DNA from: Planctomycetota bacterium
GTDB lineage: Bacteria; Planctomycetota; Phycisphaerae; Phycisphaerales; UBA1924
DNA: 64,000 bases
Direction: 5' to 3'
Assembly: GCA_024280755.1 (NCBI GenBank)
Contig: JAJRPN010000028.1
Coordinates: 1-64,000 of the forward strand
The notes under the pieces were generated by a model that saw only the letters and a program-made list of their open reading frames with translations, was not told where the DNA came from and did no database searches. Made by a program: the position numbers and the translations under genes. Shown here piece after piece: positions 42,817-51,403 of this stretch. Each line of letters opens with the position of its first letter. Positions within the stretch are counted from its first letter, which is position 1.

Positions 42817-44628
42817 TTAATCGTCTTTCTTTTCGCTCTTTGTTGTACTCGTTGCATCGCTCCCAGCGGGGGCGGGCTTGGTGTCTTCGTTGTTCGCCTT
42901 TTTGGCAGCTTGGTCGAGCCGACCAAAGTATTCTTGCACGGCGGACTCGTGCTTGCGTGGAATCCGCTTGGTCTCGATCGCTTCAGCAGCTTGGGTCGTC
43001 GCGCTCTGCACCGCTTGCGAGAAGGTCGCGGTCGATTCGCCACGGATTTGCGAACCCTGCACCATGGTCGATGCGATGACCGGCCCTTCGTTGGTGGTCT
43101 GGACATCTGCCCGTTCTTTTTTGAGCATGTAGTCGGCTGCTCGGGCATCTGGACCTGCACCCATGCCTTTGCCCGGCCCGCCCGAGCCGCTACCAAAGCC
43201 TTGCGAGTTGCCTTCTCTAAACTGTCCGGTTTGGCCAAACTTCGCGTTCTCACCAAACCCTTGCCCATCACCAGAGTTGCCCCCGGAGCATTCGCTCAGC
43301 TTGGTGAGCTGCGAGCTGCACTCGCTCATCGATTGTTCGAGCGATTGCATTTCTTGCTGCATCATTTCCATATCAGAAAGCTGCCCAGACATCGACTCAA
43401 GCCCTTGAGCCATCTCGGACGGATTCGATTGTTGCATCCCCGCAGCCATCTGTCCCATCGCCTGGGCCATCGACCCGGCCGCATCGGATGCCCGTTGTTG
43501 GGCTTTGGCTGCTTGGCTGAGCTGCTGGGCTTGTTCTTCGGTTAAACCCGCATCTTGGAGTGCCTTTTTGAGTGCTTCGGGATCGGTCGCGAGTTGCTTG
43601 GCTTGTTGTTCGGACAAGCCCGACGCTTTGAGTTGTTCCTCAAGATCGGCGCGGTTCTGGGCGAGCTTTTCGAGCTGTTTCTTCATGGCTTCAAGCCCTT
43701 CAGAAGCTTGTTTCTTCTGCTCCTCGCTCATCGATCCGTCTTCAAGAGCCTTGGCCATCTCTTCGAGCTTCTTCTGTGCTTCACCGAAGTCGCCCCGGGC
43801 CATCGCGCGGGCCATCTCCGAAGCTGGGCCGGGCTTGGGGGTGTTGAGCTGGCGGGTCATGTCCTTGATCGCATCAAAGGTCGCGCCGTCTTCGTTGTTG
43901 CGTTTTTCATCGAGCTTGTCGGAGAGATTGGTGAGTTCTTTGATCGCGCTGCGGGCGATCTCTTCAGGATCAACAAACGCGATCTCATCGGGGGTGAGTT
44001 CTTTGGCGGTTTCATCGCCAATCGTTTCAAGATCAATCCCAGTCTTTGCCTGGATCTCTTCCATCAGCTTGCGTGTGTCGTTGACAGTTGCTTTGACCTC
44101 TTCGATTTGGGCCTGCTGGGCTTGGGCTTGTTCTTTCTTGGCGAGCAACCCGGTGATGTCGGTGGCAGGCACCCACCAGATCGCAACGATCGCCAACGCG
44201 GCAGCGATAGGCATCGGCCAGTGCTTTGGATTCTCGATCGGGAGCGCATCCTTAATCACCACGCGTTTGGCCTGGGCCGAGGCATCGGTGACGATCGCTT
44301 GTGACCACGAGTCTTTATTCTGGTTCACACACATCGCCGTCGAGATCGATTCTCGCAATCCGGCACGATCATCAATCTCGCGAGCGACTTCATCCTCGTT
44401 GGGCTTGCGAACCATTGCCCAGATCAACGCCCCGACGACAGCGACGCCTGCTGCGACGATCGCTGCGAGGGTCCAAGGAATCTCGACAGTCGGAACAAGC
44501 TTTTGGGTCAGCCGAGCGAGAAAAAGGGCGCATAAAACAATGAATGAGGTGAGCGCAAGCGTGCGGAGCAGATCAATCATGAAGAGCCGACGCGAGGCTT
44601 TGGCGAGAACTTGCTTGATGTCATTCAT
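42817..44628 (-). CDS. Large membrane protein with long coiled-coil (DUF4175-like)
   Basis: 603 residues. Two N-terminal membrane segments (~res 22-42 and 52-72) and one at ~145-165 are followed by ~350 residues of Glu/Lys/Gln/Met-rich helical sequence ('EEMAKALEDGSMSEEQKKQA', 'SMAQAMGQMAAGMQQSN') and a Gly/Ser-rich Cys-containing stretch (~res 455-500). The C-terminus is Lys/Glu-rich. The membrane-plus-coiled-coil layout resembles DUF4175-type proteins of planctomycetes, but I see no decisive motif. It reads into the binding-protein gene downstream. Confidence 0.65.
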   Translation of the reverse strand: MNDIKQVLAKASRRLFMIDLLRTLALTSFIVLCALFLARLTQKLVPTVEIPWTLAAIVAAGVAVVGALIWAMVRKPNEDEVAREIDDRAGLRESISTAMCVNQNKDSWSQAIVTDASAQAKRVVIKDALPIENPKHWPMPIAAALAIVAIWWVPATDITGLLAKKEQAQAQQAQIEEVKATVNDTRKLMEEIQAKTGIDLETIGDETAKELTPDEIAFVDPEEIARSAIKELTNLSDKLDEKRNNEDGATFDAIKDMTRQLNTPKPGPASEMARAMARGDFGEAQKKLEEMAKALEDGSMSEEQKKQASEGLEAMKKQLEKLAQNRADLEEQLKASGLSEQQAKQLATDPEALKKALQDAGLTEEQAQQLSQAAKAQQRASDAAGSMAQAMGQMAAGMQQSNPSEMAQGLESMSGQLSDMEMMQQEMQSLEQSMSECSSQLTKLSECSGGNSGDGQGFGENAKFGQTGQFREGNSQGFGSGSGGPGKGMGAGPDARAADYMLKKERADVQTTNEGPVIASTMVQGSQIRGESTATFSQAVQSATTQAAEAIETKRIPRKHESAVQEYFGRLDQAAKKANNEDTKPAPAGSDATSTTKSEKKDD

Positions 44629-44755
44629 GATCGAACTCCTGATTCGCTGCCCTCAATGCCCATTCATCGGCTTTCACCCTGTAGAATGATGCAATCTATA
44701 CAACATCATACCAGTGTAGTGCCAGTTCGGTTGCTTAAATAAGGAATGTGACCCG

Positions 44756-46114
44756 TTGGATACAAATGACCCAAACCCAGATTCTGGCCCTCAGGCCTGG
44801 TTTTTTAGGCGGGCACTGCTCGGCTTTGTGGATGGTCATTATATAGATCGGCCAGCGTGCGATGGGGCCTTTGAGCGGATGCACCGTCAAGATGCGATCG
44901 GCGATCGGCTGCATCTGCTCTTTGCCTGCCTTGGGTTGGTCTGTATGTTCGGCCCGGTGACACTGACCGAGATCGCGTTTGGGCCTTTGGTTGTGTTCTT
45001 TTTCGTCCGGGTGATCAATACCTTTCCGGTCTGGATTCACGGGTTCGGGCAACCAGTCGCTCTGGCTGCGATCGCGATCGCCGGGTGGATGATGCTCAGC
45101 TTGCTCTGGTCCGGCGATCCGTATTTGGGGTGGGGCGAGATCGCAGAACTGCGATGGTTTGCGCTTGTTGGATTGATCTTCCCGGTGATCGAGCATCGCC
45201 GAGCGTTGATCACAGCGATGTGCATCGGCATCGCGTTTGGTCAGCTCGGGCAGATCGCTGATGCGTTCGATGGATTTGGGATCGGTTGGCTCGCTCAACT
45301 TGTTGAAAACCATCCGAACCGAATCGCCGGGTGGTGGCAGCCTGTGGTCGGTGGCTCGATCTTGGTCGGTGGGCTCGGGCTTCATCTGCCGTCAGTAATA
45401 TTTGCAAGCGGGCGAACTCGGCTTTGGGGAATGGCGGGGGTGGTTAGTGTCGGGGTTGGAATCATCGCAACGGGAACCCGTGGTGCTTGGATCGCCAGCG
45501 TGCTGTTGATTATTGGCTCAATCTGCTTTGGAGCTTTCACCAGGCGCATGCGCACAAGGCAGGTCGTCGTGCTTATTCTTGGTGCCTTGGTCATCAGCCT
45601 GATTGGTGGAGCATTGATGCGAGAGAGCTTGTCGATTCGGTTTGATCAAGCCCGCTCAGAAATCGGGCAAGCCTTTGATGGTCAGTATGATTCAAGCACC
45701 GGGTTGCGTGTGAAGATGGGGCAGTTCGCGATTGATGCTGCAGCCGCCCATCCGCTGATCGGTGTCGGGGCGGGTGGGTATCAAACTTGGGTAAATATCC
45801 AAGACCCTGAAGCCGGCGTGCATGCCCATGCCCACAACAGCCTGCTTCAGATCGCAAGTACACTCGGGATCGTGGGGGTCTTGCTCTGGTTCGTGCTGAT
45901 GCTGAGTGCGATTCGATCAGCTTGGCGGATCTGGGATGCGCAAACGGAGGGGTATATCGGGCTCGCTCCCTTGTTCGCAATTGTTGGGTTTTTACTCGTG
46001 TCGCTGACGGATTCGATCCAGCTCAACGCCCAAACCGCAGCAATGCTCGGGGCATTGGTTGCTTTGTGCCCAGCATATCGCCCAAAGCATCCGATTTGGC
46101 GATCAGATAAGTAA
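44756..46114 (+). CDS. O-antigen ligase/polymerase-like membrane protein
   Basis: 452 residues from TTG 44756 (AAGGAA at 44741-44746). About ten membrane segments are seen with the Wzy/RfaL signature region near the C-terminus: 'VGAGGYQTW', then 'HAHAHNSLLQIASTLGIVG', where the His-x-H-N-x-x-L pattern is the conserved O-antigen ligase motif. It probably joins or polymerises surface polysaccharide at the outer face of the inner membrane. No sugar-transferase genes are nearby. Divergent from the coiled-coil gene; tRNA-Ser follows. Confidence 0.88.
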   Translation: MDTNDPNPDSGPQAWFFRRALLGFVDGHYIDRPACDGAFERMHRQDAIGDRLHLLFACLGLVCMFGPVTLTEIAFGPLVVFFFVRVINTFPVWIHGFGQPVALAAIAIAGWMMLSLLWSGDPYLGWGEIAELRWFALVGLIFPVIEHRRALITAMCIGIAFGQLGQIADAFDGFGIGWLAQLVENHPNRIAGWWQPVVGGSILVGGLGLHLPSVIFASGRTRLWGMAGVVSVGVGIIATGTRGAWIASVLLIIGSICFGAFTRRMRTRQVVVLILGALVISLIGGALMRESLSIRFDQARSEIGQAFDGQYDSSTGLRVKMGQFAIDAAAAHPLIGVGAGGYQTWVNIQDPEAGVHAHAHNSLLQIASTLGIVGVLLWFVLMLSAIRSAWRIWDAQTEGYIGLAPLFAIVGFLLVSLTDSIQLNAQTAAMLGALVALCPAYRPKHPIWRSDK

Positions 46115-46197
46115 AGATTGCAAGACAACCGCCCGATGGGTGAATACACTGGTGTGCCTGATTTTGGATGAAAATCCATTTGGGCAAAAACCATCTT

Positions 46198-46284
46198 GGT
46201 GCGATGGCTGAGCGGTTGAAGGCGCTCGACTTGAAATCGAGTGACCCTTTGCGGGGTCCGTGGGTTCGAATCCCTCTCGCACCG
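46198..46284 (+). tRNA. tRNA-Ser (anticodon TGA)
   Basis: 87 bases. Acceptor arms GGTGCGA / TCGCACC pair fully, anticodon loop CTTGAAA gives anticodon TGA, a long variable arm (GACCCTTTGCGGGGTC) marks a serine tRNA, and TTCGAAT is the T loop. Discriminator G; no encoded CCA. Confidence 0.97.
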
Positions 46285-46292
46285 TTGACTAT

Positions 46293-46327
46293 GCGTTCCA
46301 ACTCGAAAGGGTTGGAACGCTTTTTTT
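46293..46327 (+). terminator. Rho-independent terminator of tRNA-Ser
   Basis: Perfect 10-bp stem GCGTTCCAAC / GTTGGAACGC with loop TCGAAAGG, followed by TTTTTTT (46321-46327). It lies 9 bp past the tRNA. Confidence 0.95.
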
Positions 46328-46453
46328 ATTGGCATTGGGTCAGAGGGCGTATCCCAAAGATGCACTTTGCAATAACCATCTATTTATTCAACAATCATGA
46401 TCGGGCAGTTTTCTGGCTAGGATTCAAGGCAGAAATCAACCGGGAGTATGATG

Positions 46454-46879
46454 ATGGAAGATCAACCGATCGAACTTGACCTGGCGCGTCCAGACAACTC
46501 TGGCGAGCCGATGAGCGATGGGATTACAGTCGAGAAGATTCGTGAGATGGTCGAGTTGTTCTATTCTCGCACGCAGCAAGATGATCTGCTCGGGCCGATC
46601 TTTGATGAGATTGTTGAAGACTGGGATGCGCATTATGAAAAAATGACCCGGTTCTGGTCGTCGGCCACCATGCACGCAGGGACTTATTCAGGCAGGCCGA
46701 TCGAGGCGCACAAGTTTGGCGGGCTGAGCATCGCCCACTTTGAGCGGTGGGTCGAGATGTTCACCAAGACCGTCAGCGATGTGTTCTCGAAGAATGATGC
46801 CGCGATCTTTGTTGACCTTGGGCAAAAAATGGCGAGCAATATCGCCATGCGCATCGGCACAGGTCGACTCAGTTATTGA
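46454..46879 (+). CDS. Truncated haemoglobin, group III
   Basis: About 141 residues. Three tandem ATGs at 46448, 46451 and 46454; the third has the best spacing from GGGAG (46442-46446). The sequence follows group III truncated globins: 'MVELFYSRTQQDDLLGPIF' (B helix Phe-Tyr), 'WDAHYEKMTRFWSSATMH', 'GTYSGRPIEAHKFGGLSIAH' and proximal His region HFERW. Such proteins bind O2 or NO and are linked to redox or nitrosative stress. The next gene starts 36 bp later. Confidence 0.9.
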   Translation: MEDQPIELDLARPDNSGEPMSDGITVEKIREMVELFYSRTQQDDLLGPIFDEIVEDWDAHYEKMTRFWSSATMHAGTYSGRPIEAHKFGGLSIAHFERWVEMFTKTVSDVFSKNDAAIFVDLGQKMASNIAMRIGTGRLSY

Positions 46880-46915
46880 TATCATAGAGCGAAGAGGAAA
46901 ACAAAGGAACGCTCT

Positions 46916-47776
46916 ATGACCAACACTCCTTCAGCTACCAACGAACCCGAATATGTCCTCGGTACCAACGACGCCGAGCTTCATCGGCTGGGCTTTCAGC
47001 ATCGGCTCTGGTTTGTGCCCACGCATCGGCTGTGGGAACGCGCGGGGATCGCGCCGGGCAAACAGATTCTTGATGTCGGGTGCGGGCCAGGGTTCGCTTC
47101 GCTGGATATGGCTCAGATCGTGACGCACACCGGGCGCGTAGTGGGGGTGGACGAGTCGCCGCCTTATATCGAGTTTGCCAATCAACAAGCACACAATCGC
47201 AAGCTGCCTCACGCCAGTTTTTATATTGGTGATGTGACGCATATCGATCAGGTGCTTGCCGAGCAGAGCGTTGAACCCGGCTCGTTTGATATCGCCTATG
47301 TTCGTTGGGTGATGTGCTTTGTGGATGATCCGACAACAACAATCAACTCGATCGTCAAGATGCTCAAGCCCGGCGGCAAGCTATTGATTCAGGATTATTT
47401 CAACTACGATTCAATGCGTGTTTCGCCCATCAGCGAAGCGTTCGAGACGGTCATCGCCGCGATCGCCAAGAGCTGGCAAGAGCATGGTGGCGACACCGAT
47501 ATCATGGGCAAGCTCCCACACATTGCGATCGATGCCGGTCTCACGCTCGATCATATTGGACGCGCAGAGATTGAGACACCAAGGCCGGGCAACACGATGT
47601 GGAACTGGCCCGATAGTTTCTGGCCGGTGTTTATCCCTCGGCTTGTAGATCTTGGATACATTACCAAGGTGCAACTCGATGCGTTCTTTGAATCTTGGGA
47701 ACAGATTTCGAATGATCCCGCAGCGTTTATGCACCTGCCTCCGGTGTATGAGATGATTGCAACCAAACCAAACTAG
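46916..47776 (+). CDS. SAM-dependent methyltransferase (UbiE-like)
   Basis: 286 residues from ATG 46916 with AAAGGAA upstream. Rossmann motif I 'ILDVGCGPGFASLDMAQIV' (~res 46-65), the acidic motif II 'GRVVGVDESPPYIEFA' and 'LKPGGKLLIQDYFN' (motif IV region) are clear. Substrate cannot be read from sequence; the C-terminal ~80 residues are specific to this subgroup. It may be co-transcribed with the globin gene. Confidence 0.88.
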   Translation: MTNTPSATNEPEYVLGTNDAELHRLGFQHRLWFVPTHRLWERAGIAPGKQILDVGCGPGFASLDMAQIVTHTGRVVGVDESPPYIEFANQQAHNRKLPHASFYIGDVTHIDQVLAEQSVEPGSFDIAYVRWVMCFVDDPTTTINSIVKMLKPGGKLLIQDYFNYDSMRVSPISEAFETVIAAIAKSWQEHGGDTDIMGKLPHIAIDAGLTLDHIGRAEIETPRPGNTMWNWPDSFWPVFIPRLVDLGYITKVQLDAFFESWEQISNDPAAFMHLPPVYEMIATKPN

Positions 47777-47812
47777 GCGGTGTTTGACGACTCATTCCCC
47801 ACACAAGGACGC

Positions 47813-48050
47813 TCTCTTTTCGCCTCCCCCGGGCCTCCGGGGGAGCACCCCATAGGGCGGTTGTGGCGGAGAAGCCGACGGAGGGGGTCTTTCTTGAAGA
47901 AGGCAATGGGCAATGGGGAATAGGCAATGGGGAAGAGAAGAAAGAGAAGACCCCCTCCGCCTCACTTCGATCGGCACCTCCCCCGGAAGCCCGGGGGAGG
48001 AGAAAAGGATGGCGTTCTTGTATGGAACTGAGCCGTCAGACACGGCCTAG
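47813..48050. repeat. Family B repeat, copy B4 (complete)
   Basis: Two inverted halves: CCTCCCCCGGG-cct-CCGGGGGAG with GACGGAGGGGGTCTT, then AAGACCCCCTCCGCC and CTCCCCCGGAAGCCCGGGGGAG. Between them is a minisatellite of GGCAATGGGGAATA-type units. The right end GTCAGACACGGCCTAG overlaps the uup stop codon. It fills the gap between the methyltransferase and uup. Confidence 0.88.
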
Positions 48051-49903
48051 CCCCGCATGGATTCGAGATCGTCCCATCGGGCGTAGAGCCGGGCAGATTC
48101 GGCCTGTGCTTCGTCGAGGGCTTTGCACGCCTTGGTCATTTTCTCATGATCAGCGAGCACCTTTGGGTCGGCCAGAGCTGCCTGAGCGGTTTCGATCTGG
48201 CCGTCAGCTTCCATGATGTTCTCTTCGATCGAGTCGTACTCGCGTTGGTCTTTATAGGACAACTTCTTGGGCTGATTGGCAGCCCGCGTCTTGCCTGTTT
48301 TTTCGGCTTGCAGCTTGGGTTGGCTCGCAGCTTCTTGTTGCTTTGATTGTGCGTTAAGCACGCGGATCGCCTGGTCGAGGCTTGGGCAGATTTGTTGCTC
48401 GCCGGTGCCATCGAGCACGACGATCCTTGTCGCGAGTTTTTCGAGCATGATCCGATCATGGGTGACCAAGATTACGGCGCCCGGGAAGTCGCTGAGCGAT
48501 TCTTCGAGCAGCTCAAGCGTTGGGATATCCAGATCATTGGTGGGTTCATCGAGCACCAGGACATCCGCAGCTTCGAGCATGATCCGTGCGATATGGACGC
48601 GGGCAAGCTCGCCGCCACTGAGTGACCCGACCGGCTGGGCGAGTTGGTCATCGCGGAACATAAATCGCCGAGACCACGATTTGACATGCATGGTTCGCCC
48701 ACGAAACTCAACACGATCGCTCACCGGGCAAAGCGCTTCACTCAAAGGCGTACTCGGCGGGAAGTCTTCGCGGTGTTGGGAGAACACAACGACCTTAGGC
48801 ATCGGGTCTGAATATTGGATCGAGCCTTCGTCGGGTTGGATTTCGCCAGTGAGGACTTTGATCAGCGTGGTTTTTCCGCTGCCGTTGGCACCGAGAAGCC
48901 CGACACAATCGCCAACCCCAAGCACCAGATCGAGCTTGGAAAAAAGCTTGTTGTCGCCATAGGCCTTTGAGATTTCGGTCGCTGCGATCAGTTTTTTGGT
49001 CTGGCGATCGGTGGATGAGAACTCGACGAGTGCGCCCGTGTTGGTGGCAGCCTCGTTGCGTGCCTTGAGCTCGCCAAGCTGGGCGCGGCGGTCTGCACTG
49101 GCATCAATTTGTTTTTTTTGCTTTGTTTGTCGCCCTTGTGCACCGCGTCCGAGCCAGACATCATCTCGGCGAACCTCGTTGGCGAGCGATTGAACCGCTT
49201 TGGCTTGGCCATCGACAAACTCGGCTCGTCGGCGGACAAACTCGGTGTAGTTTCCATCGACGCTGAGCAACCCGCCTGGATAGGCATCAGAGAGTTCGAT
49301 GATCCGTGTCGCGACTTGTTCGAGGAACCGTCGGTCATGGGTGACGAAGACGGAGGCGTATGCTGCTTGTCCGCCGATGCGTTGGGAGAGGAACTCTTCG
49401 AGCCATGCGATGCCCGCGAGATCAAGGTGGTTGGTTGGTTCGTCGAGGAGGACGAGATCTGGCTCGTTGCCGCACGATGAGAGGGCGCATGCGCTCGAGA
49501 GTCTTTTTCGCCAGCCGCCCGAGAGCGCCGATGCTTGCATGGTCCATTGATCTTTTTCAAACCCGACTCGGCTCAGCGCCATCTCGGTGATGGTCTCTGG
49601 GTCAAGATGATTTGCTGCATGCTCTGGAGCCTTATTTAAAACAGCATCGAACACACTGATCCCTTCGTCGAAGACATCAACCTGCGGGATGTACACCGAC
49701 GAGACCGCAGATGGCGTAACGATCTCCCCGGTATCAGGTGGGTCTTGTTGGGCGAGGATTTTGAGGAGTGTCGATTTTCCTGCGCCGTTTGGTCCGATAA
49801 CCCCGATCCGGTCGCCCTGGTCGACACGGAGAGAGATGCCTTCAAAGAGTGTTCGCACGCTATGGGTTTTCGAGATGTTTCGTGCGTGAAGGAGCATATT
49901 CAC
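48047..49903 (-). CDS. uup: ABC-F family ATPase (Uup-like)
   Basis: 618 residues with two ABC domains: first Walker [10 protein letters not shown] (~res 40) and 'LVLLDEPTNHLDLAGIAWLE'; second Walker A GANGSGKTT (~res 345), signature SGGELARVHIARIM and 'VLVLDEPTNDLDIPTLELL'. No membrane segments. The linker between domains and a C-terminal coiled coil (~res 540-618) match Uup. ABC-F proteins act on the ribosome; Uup also influences transposon excision in E. coli. Its stop codon lies in family B repeat B4. Confidence 0.9.
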   Translation of the reverse strand: MNMLLHARNISKTHSVRTLFEGISLRVDQGDRIGVIGPNGAGKSTLLKILAQQDPPDTGEIVTPSAVSSVYIPQVDVFDEGISVFDAVLNKAPEHAANHLDPETITEMALSRVGFEKDQWTMQASALSGGWRKRLSSACALSSCGNEPDLVLLDEPTNHLDLAGIAWLEEFLSQRIGGQAAYASVFVTHDRRFLEQVATRIIELSDAYPGGLLSVDGNYTEFVRRRAEFVDGQAKAVQSLANEVRRDDVWLGRGAQGRQTKQKKQIDASADRRAQLGELKARNEAATNTGALVEFSSTDRQTKKLIAATEISKAYGDNKLFSKLDLVLGVGDCVGLLGANGSGKTTLIKVLTGEIQPDEGSIQYSDPMPKVVVFSQHREDFPPSTPLSEALCPVSDRVEFRGRTMHVKSWSRRFMFRDDQLAQPVGSLSGGELARVHIARIMLEAADVLVLDEPTNDLDIPTLELLEESLSDFPGAVILVTHDRIMLEKLATRIVVLDGTGEQQICPSLDQAIRVLNAQSKQQEAASQPKLQAEKTGKTRAANQPKKLSYKDQREYDSIEENIMEADGQIETAQAALADPKVLADHEKMTKACKALDEAQAESARLYARWDDLESMRG

Positions 49904-50089
49904 CAGTGTTGTTCGGGATTTTGATTGTTCAAGAAGCTAATCGTAGGACAAGCCGCTGGTTGTTTGATTCATCATTCTGAGTAATAATTTGAAACTGGTT
50001 ACTGGGGTTTGCTCAAGTTATCGGGCTTGTTCAGCCCAAGTGCGATCTCTCTTCGAGACTCTCTTGTTTCGATAATCTAGGAGAACAAA

Positions 50090-50173
50090 ATGGTCGATTA
50101 CGCTCTTTATGGAACCAGACACAAACGATCAAGCCGTTGCAACCCTCTCGCCATCATCCGAAACCGGAACTGA
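50090..50173 (+). CDS. Possible 27-codon upstream ORF of the CheW-CZB gene
   Basis: ATG 50090 has a good AGGAG site (50079-50083), whereas the CheW gene's own ATG at 50109 has none. The frame MVDYALYGTRHKR... ends at TGA 50173, inside the CheW coding region but out of frame with it. It may be a translated leader, or reveal a start problem in the next gene. No homologue recognised. Confidence 0.4.
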   Translation: MVDYALYGTRHKRSSRCNPLAIIRNRN

Positions 50174-51026
50174 GTTTCAAGGAGATGAAGCCGCAGAAGC
50201 GGTGACTCGTTATGTGGTGGTGGAAGTCAATCACAACTTCTATGGCATGCCAACATCGTCAACAGTTGAACTGATGAGCTCGCAGATGGTATCGGTTACC
50301 CGTGTGCCTCACAGCCCTGCATTTATTACGGGCGTGGTGAACCATCGTGGTACGATCATCCCGGTTGTCGATCTTCGATCGCTCTTAGGCTTCGAGCCTC
50401 GCTCTGCCGAGACAGAGAAGCTGTCAGATATGTTTGAGGGGCTCAAGAACGATCATGTTGGATGGCTCAACGCGCTCCAAGAAGCGATTTACACCAGCAG
50501 CGAGTTTACCAAAGCGACCGACCCAACAAAGTGTAACTTTGGGAAGTGGTATGAGTCTGTGGTTGAGGGTTCGTCGCCGATGAGTGCGATGGTTGCGGAT
50601 GATCCAATCCTCAAAGCACTCTTCGATCGGTTCGACCGCCCACATCGGAATATCCATTCCCTCGCTCAAAAGGCATTGAACTTTAAGGAAGATGGAAAGG
50701 TTGAGAAGGCAATCGCCTTGATCGATGAGTCTCGACAAACAGATCTCGCCGAAATGTGCACAATCTTCGATCAGATCCTAGAGATTGTCTCGACCCGTCT
50801 CGATTCGATGATGGTGATCACCGAGGTTGGCTCGCGCAAAGCTGCGATTGCAGTTGACGGTGTTTCGTTTGTGGTCGATTGCGACGATAGCTCGGTTGAG
50901 CCGTTGCCAGACACCGCGGATAACACCGAGTTTCTCTCAGGGCTTGTGCATCAAGACGATGGCACCTATATCCTGATCGCAGATCTGGATCATATCTACA
51001 ACATCGCGTGCCCAAGCAAGGGCTAA
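50109..51026 (+). CDS. CheW chemotaxis-type adaptor with an inserted CZB zinc domain
   Basis: 305 residues. N-terminal tail (1-33) is acidic. CheW core begins 'RYVVVEVNHNFYGMPTS' and reads through 'VTGVVNHRGTIIPVVDLR' (~res 34-95). Residues ~100-205 are a CZB (chemoreceptor zinc-binding) domain with its four ligands: His116 (HVGWL), Cys142 (CNFGKWY), His179 and His183 (RPHRNIH). The CheW fold resumes at ~230 ('SRKAAIAVDGVSFVVDC', 'YILIADLDHIYN'). So the CZB is placed inside a CheW protein, which would let zinc or hypochlorous acid be read directly by the adaptor. Starts without a clear ribosome site. Stands alone. Confidence 0.85.
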   Translation: MEPDTNDQAVATLSPSSETGTEFQGDEAAEAVTRYVVVEVNHNFYGMPTSSTVELMSSQMVSVTRVPHSPAFITGVVNHRGTIIPVVDLRSLLGFEPRSAETEKLSDMFEGLKNDHVGWLNALQEAIYTSSEFTKATDPTKCNFGKWYESVVEGSSPMSAMVADDPILKALFDRFDRPHRNIHSLAQKALNFKEDGKVEKAIALIDESRQTDLAEMCTIFDQILEIVSTRLDSMMVITEVGSRKAAIAVDGVSFVVDCDDSSVEPLPDTADNTEFLSGLVHQDDGTYILIADLDHIYNIACPSKG

Positions 51027-51043
51027 CAACAACTTGGTGCTGA

Positions 51044-51403
51044 TTATACCTTTGGCCGATCGATCTTTGGGTCGGTCGGCTTTTTCCATACGATATCAGG
51101 ATCTTTGTGCAAGACGCCTGCGCTCTGTTTGACGCATCTTCGACAGGCGATTACAGCATCATCAAGCGGGCTCTGCCAGTGCAGGCCGTCGCGTTGTGTT
51201 TCGAGGCAAAGCTTACAGGTCTCACGCTCTGAAGGTGTGTAGCCCGAATCAAGGTAGACCAGTTCTGTGAATGCGATCGCCAGGCATTGGCTACAGATCA
51301 ACGACCCGCGATGCCCCTCGACCATTTGCCGATCTTCATCCCAAGGCATGGTGCAATAGTTACACTTGAACACGAGCTCGCCTTGGTCATTTGTTTCGTT
51401 CAT
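51044..51403 (-). CDS. Small zinc-finger protein of unknown function
   Basis: 119 residues with four Cys-x2-Cys pairs: CNYC, CSQC, CKLC and CRRC, which suggest one or two structural zinc sites like small zinc-ribbon proteins. No membrane segment. Overlaps the MsbA-like gene stop by one base (TGATG) and is the last gene of the six-gene operon. No family recognised. Confidence 0.65.
   Translation of the reverse strand: MNETNDQGELVFKCNYCTMPWDEDRQMVEGHRGSLICSQCLAIAFTELVYLDSGYTPSERETCKLCLETQRDGLHWQSPLDDAVIACRRCVKQSAGVLHKDPDIVWKKPTDPKIDRPKV

Noticed and set aside
42878..44689. Long open frames opposite the coiled-coil gene
   Set aside because: They are antisense shadows caused by biased codon use; the minus frame has the membrane and coiled-coil pattern and a good start.
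46168..46479. 103-codon plus-strand open frame
   Set aside because: It runs through tRNA-Ser and its terminator and has no protein-like sequence.
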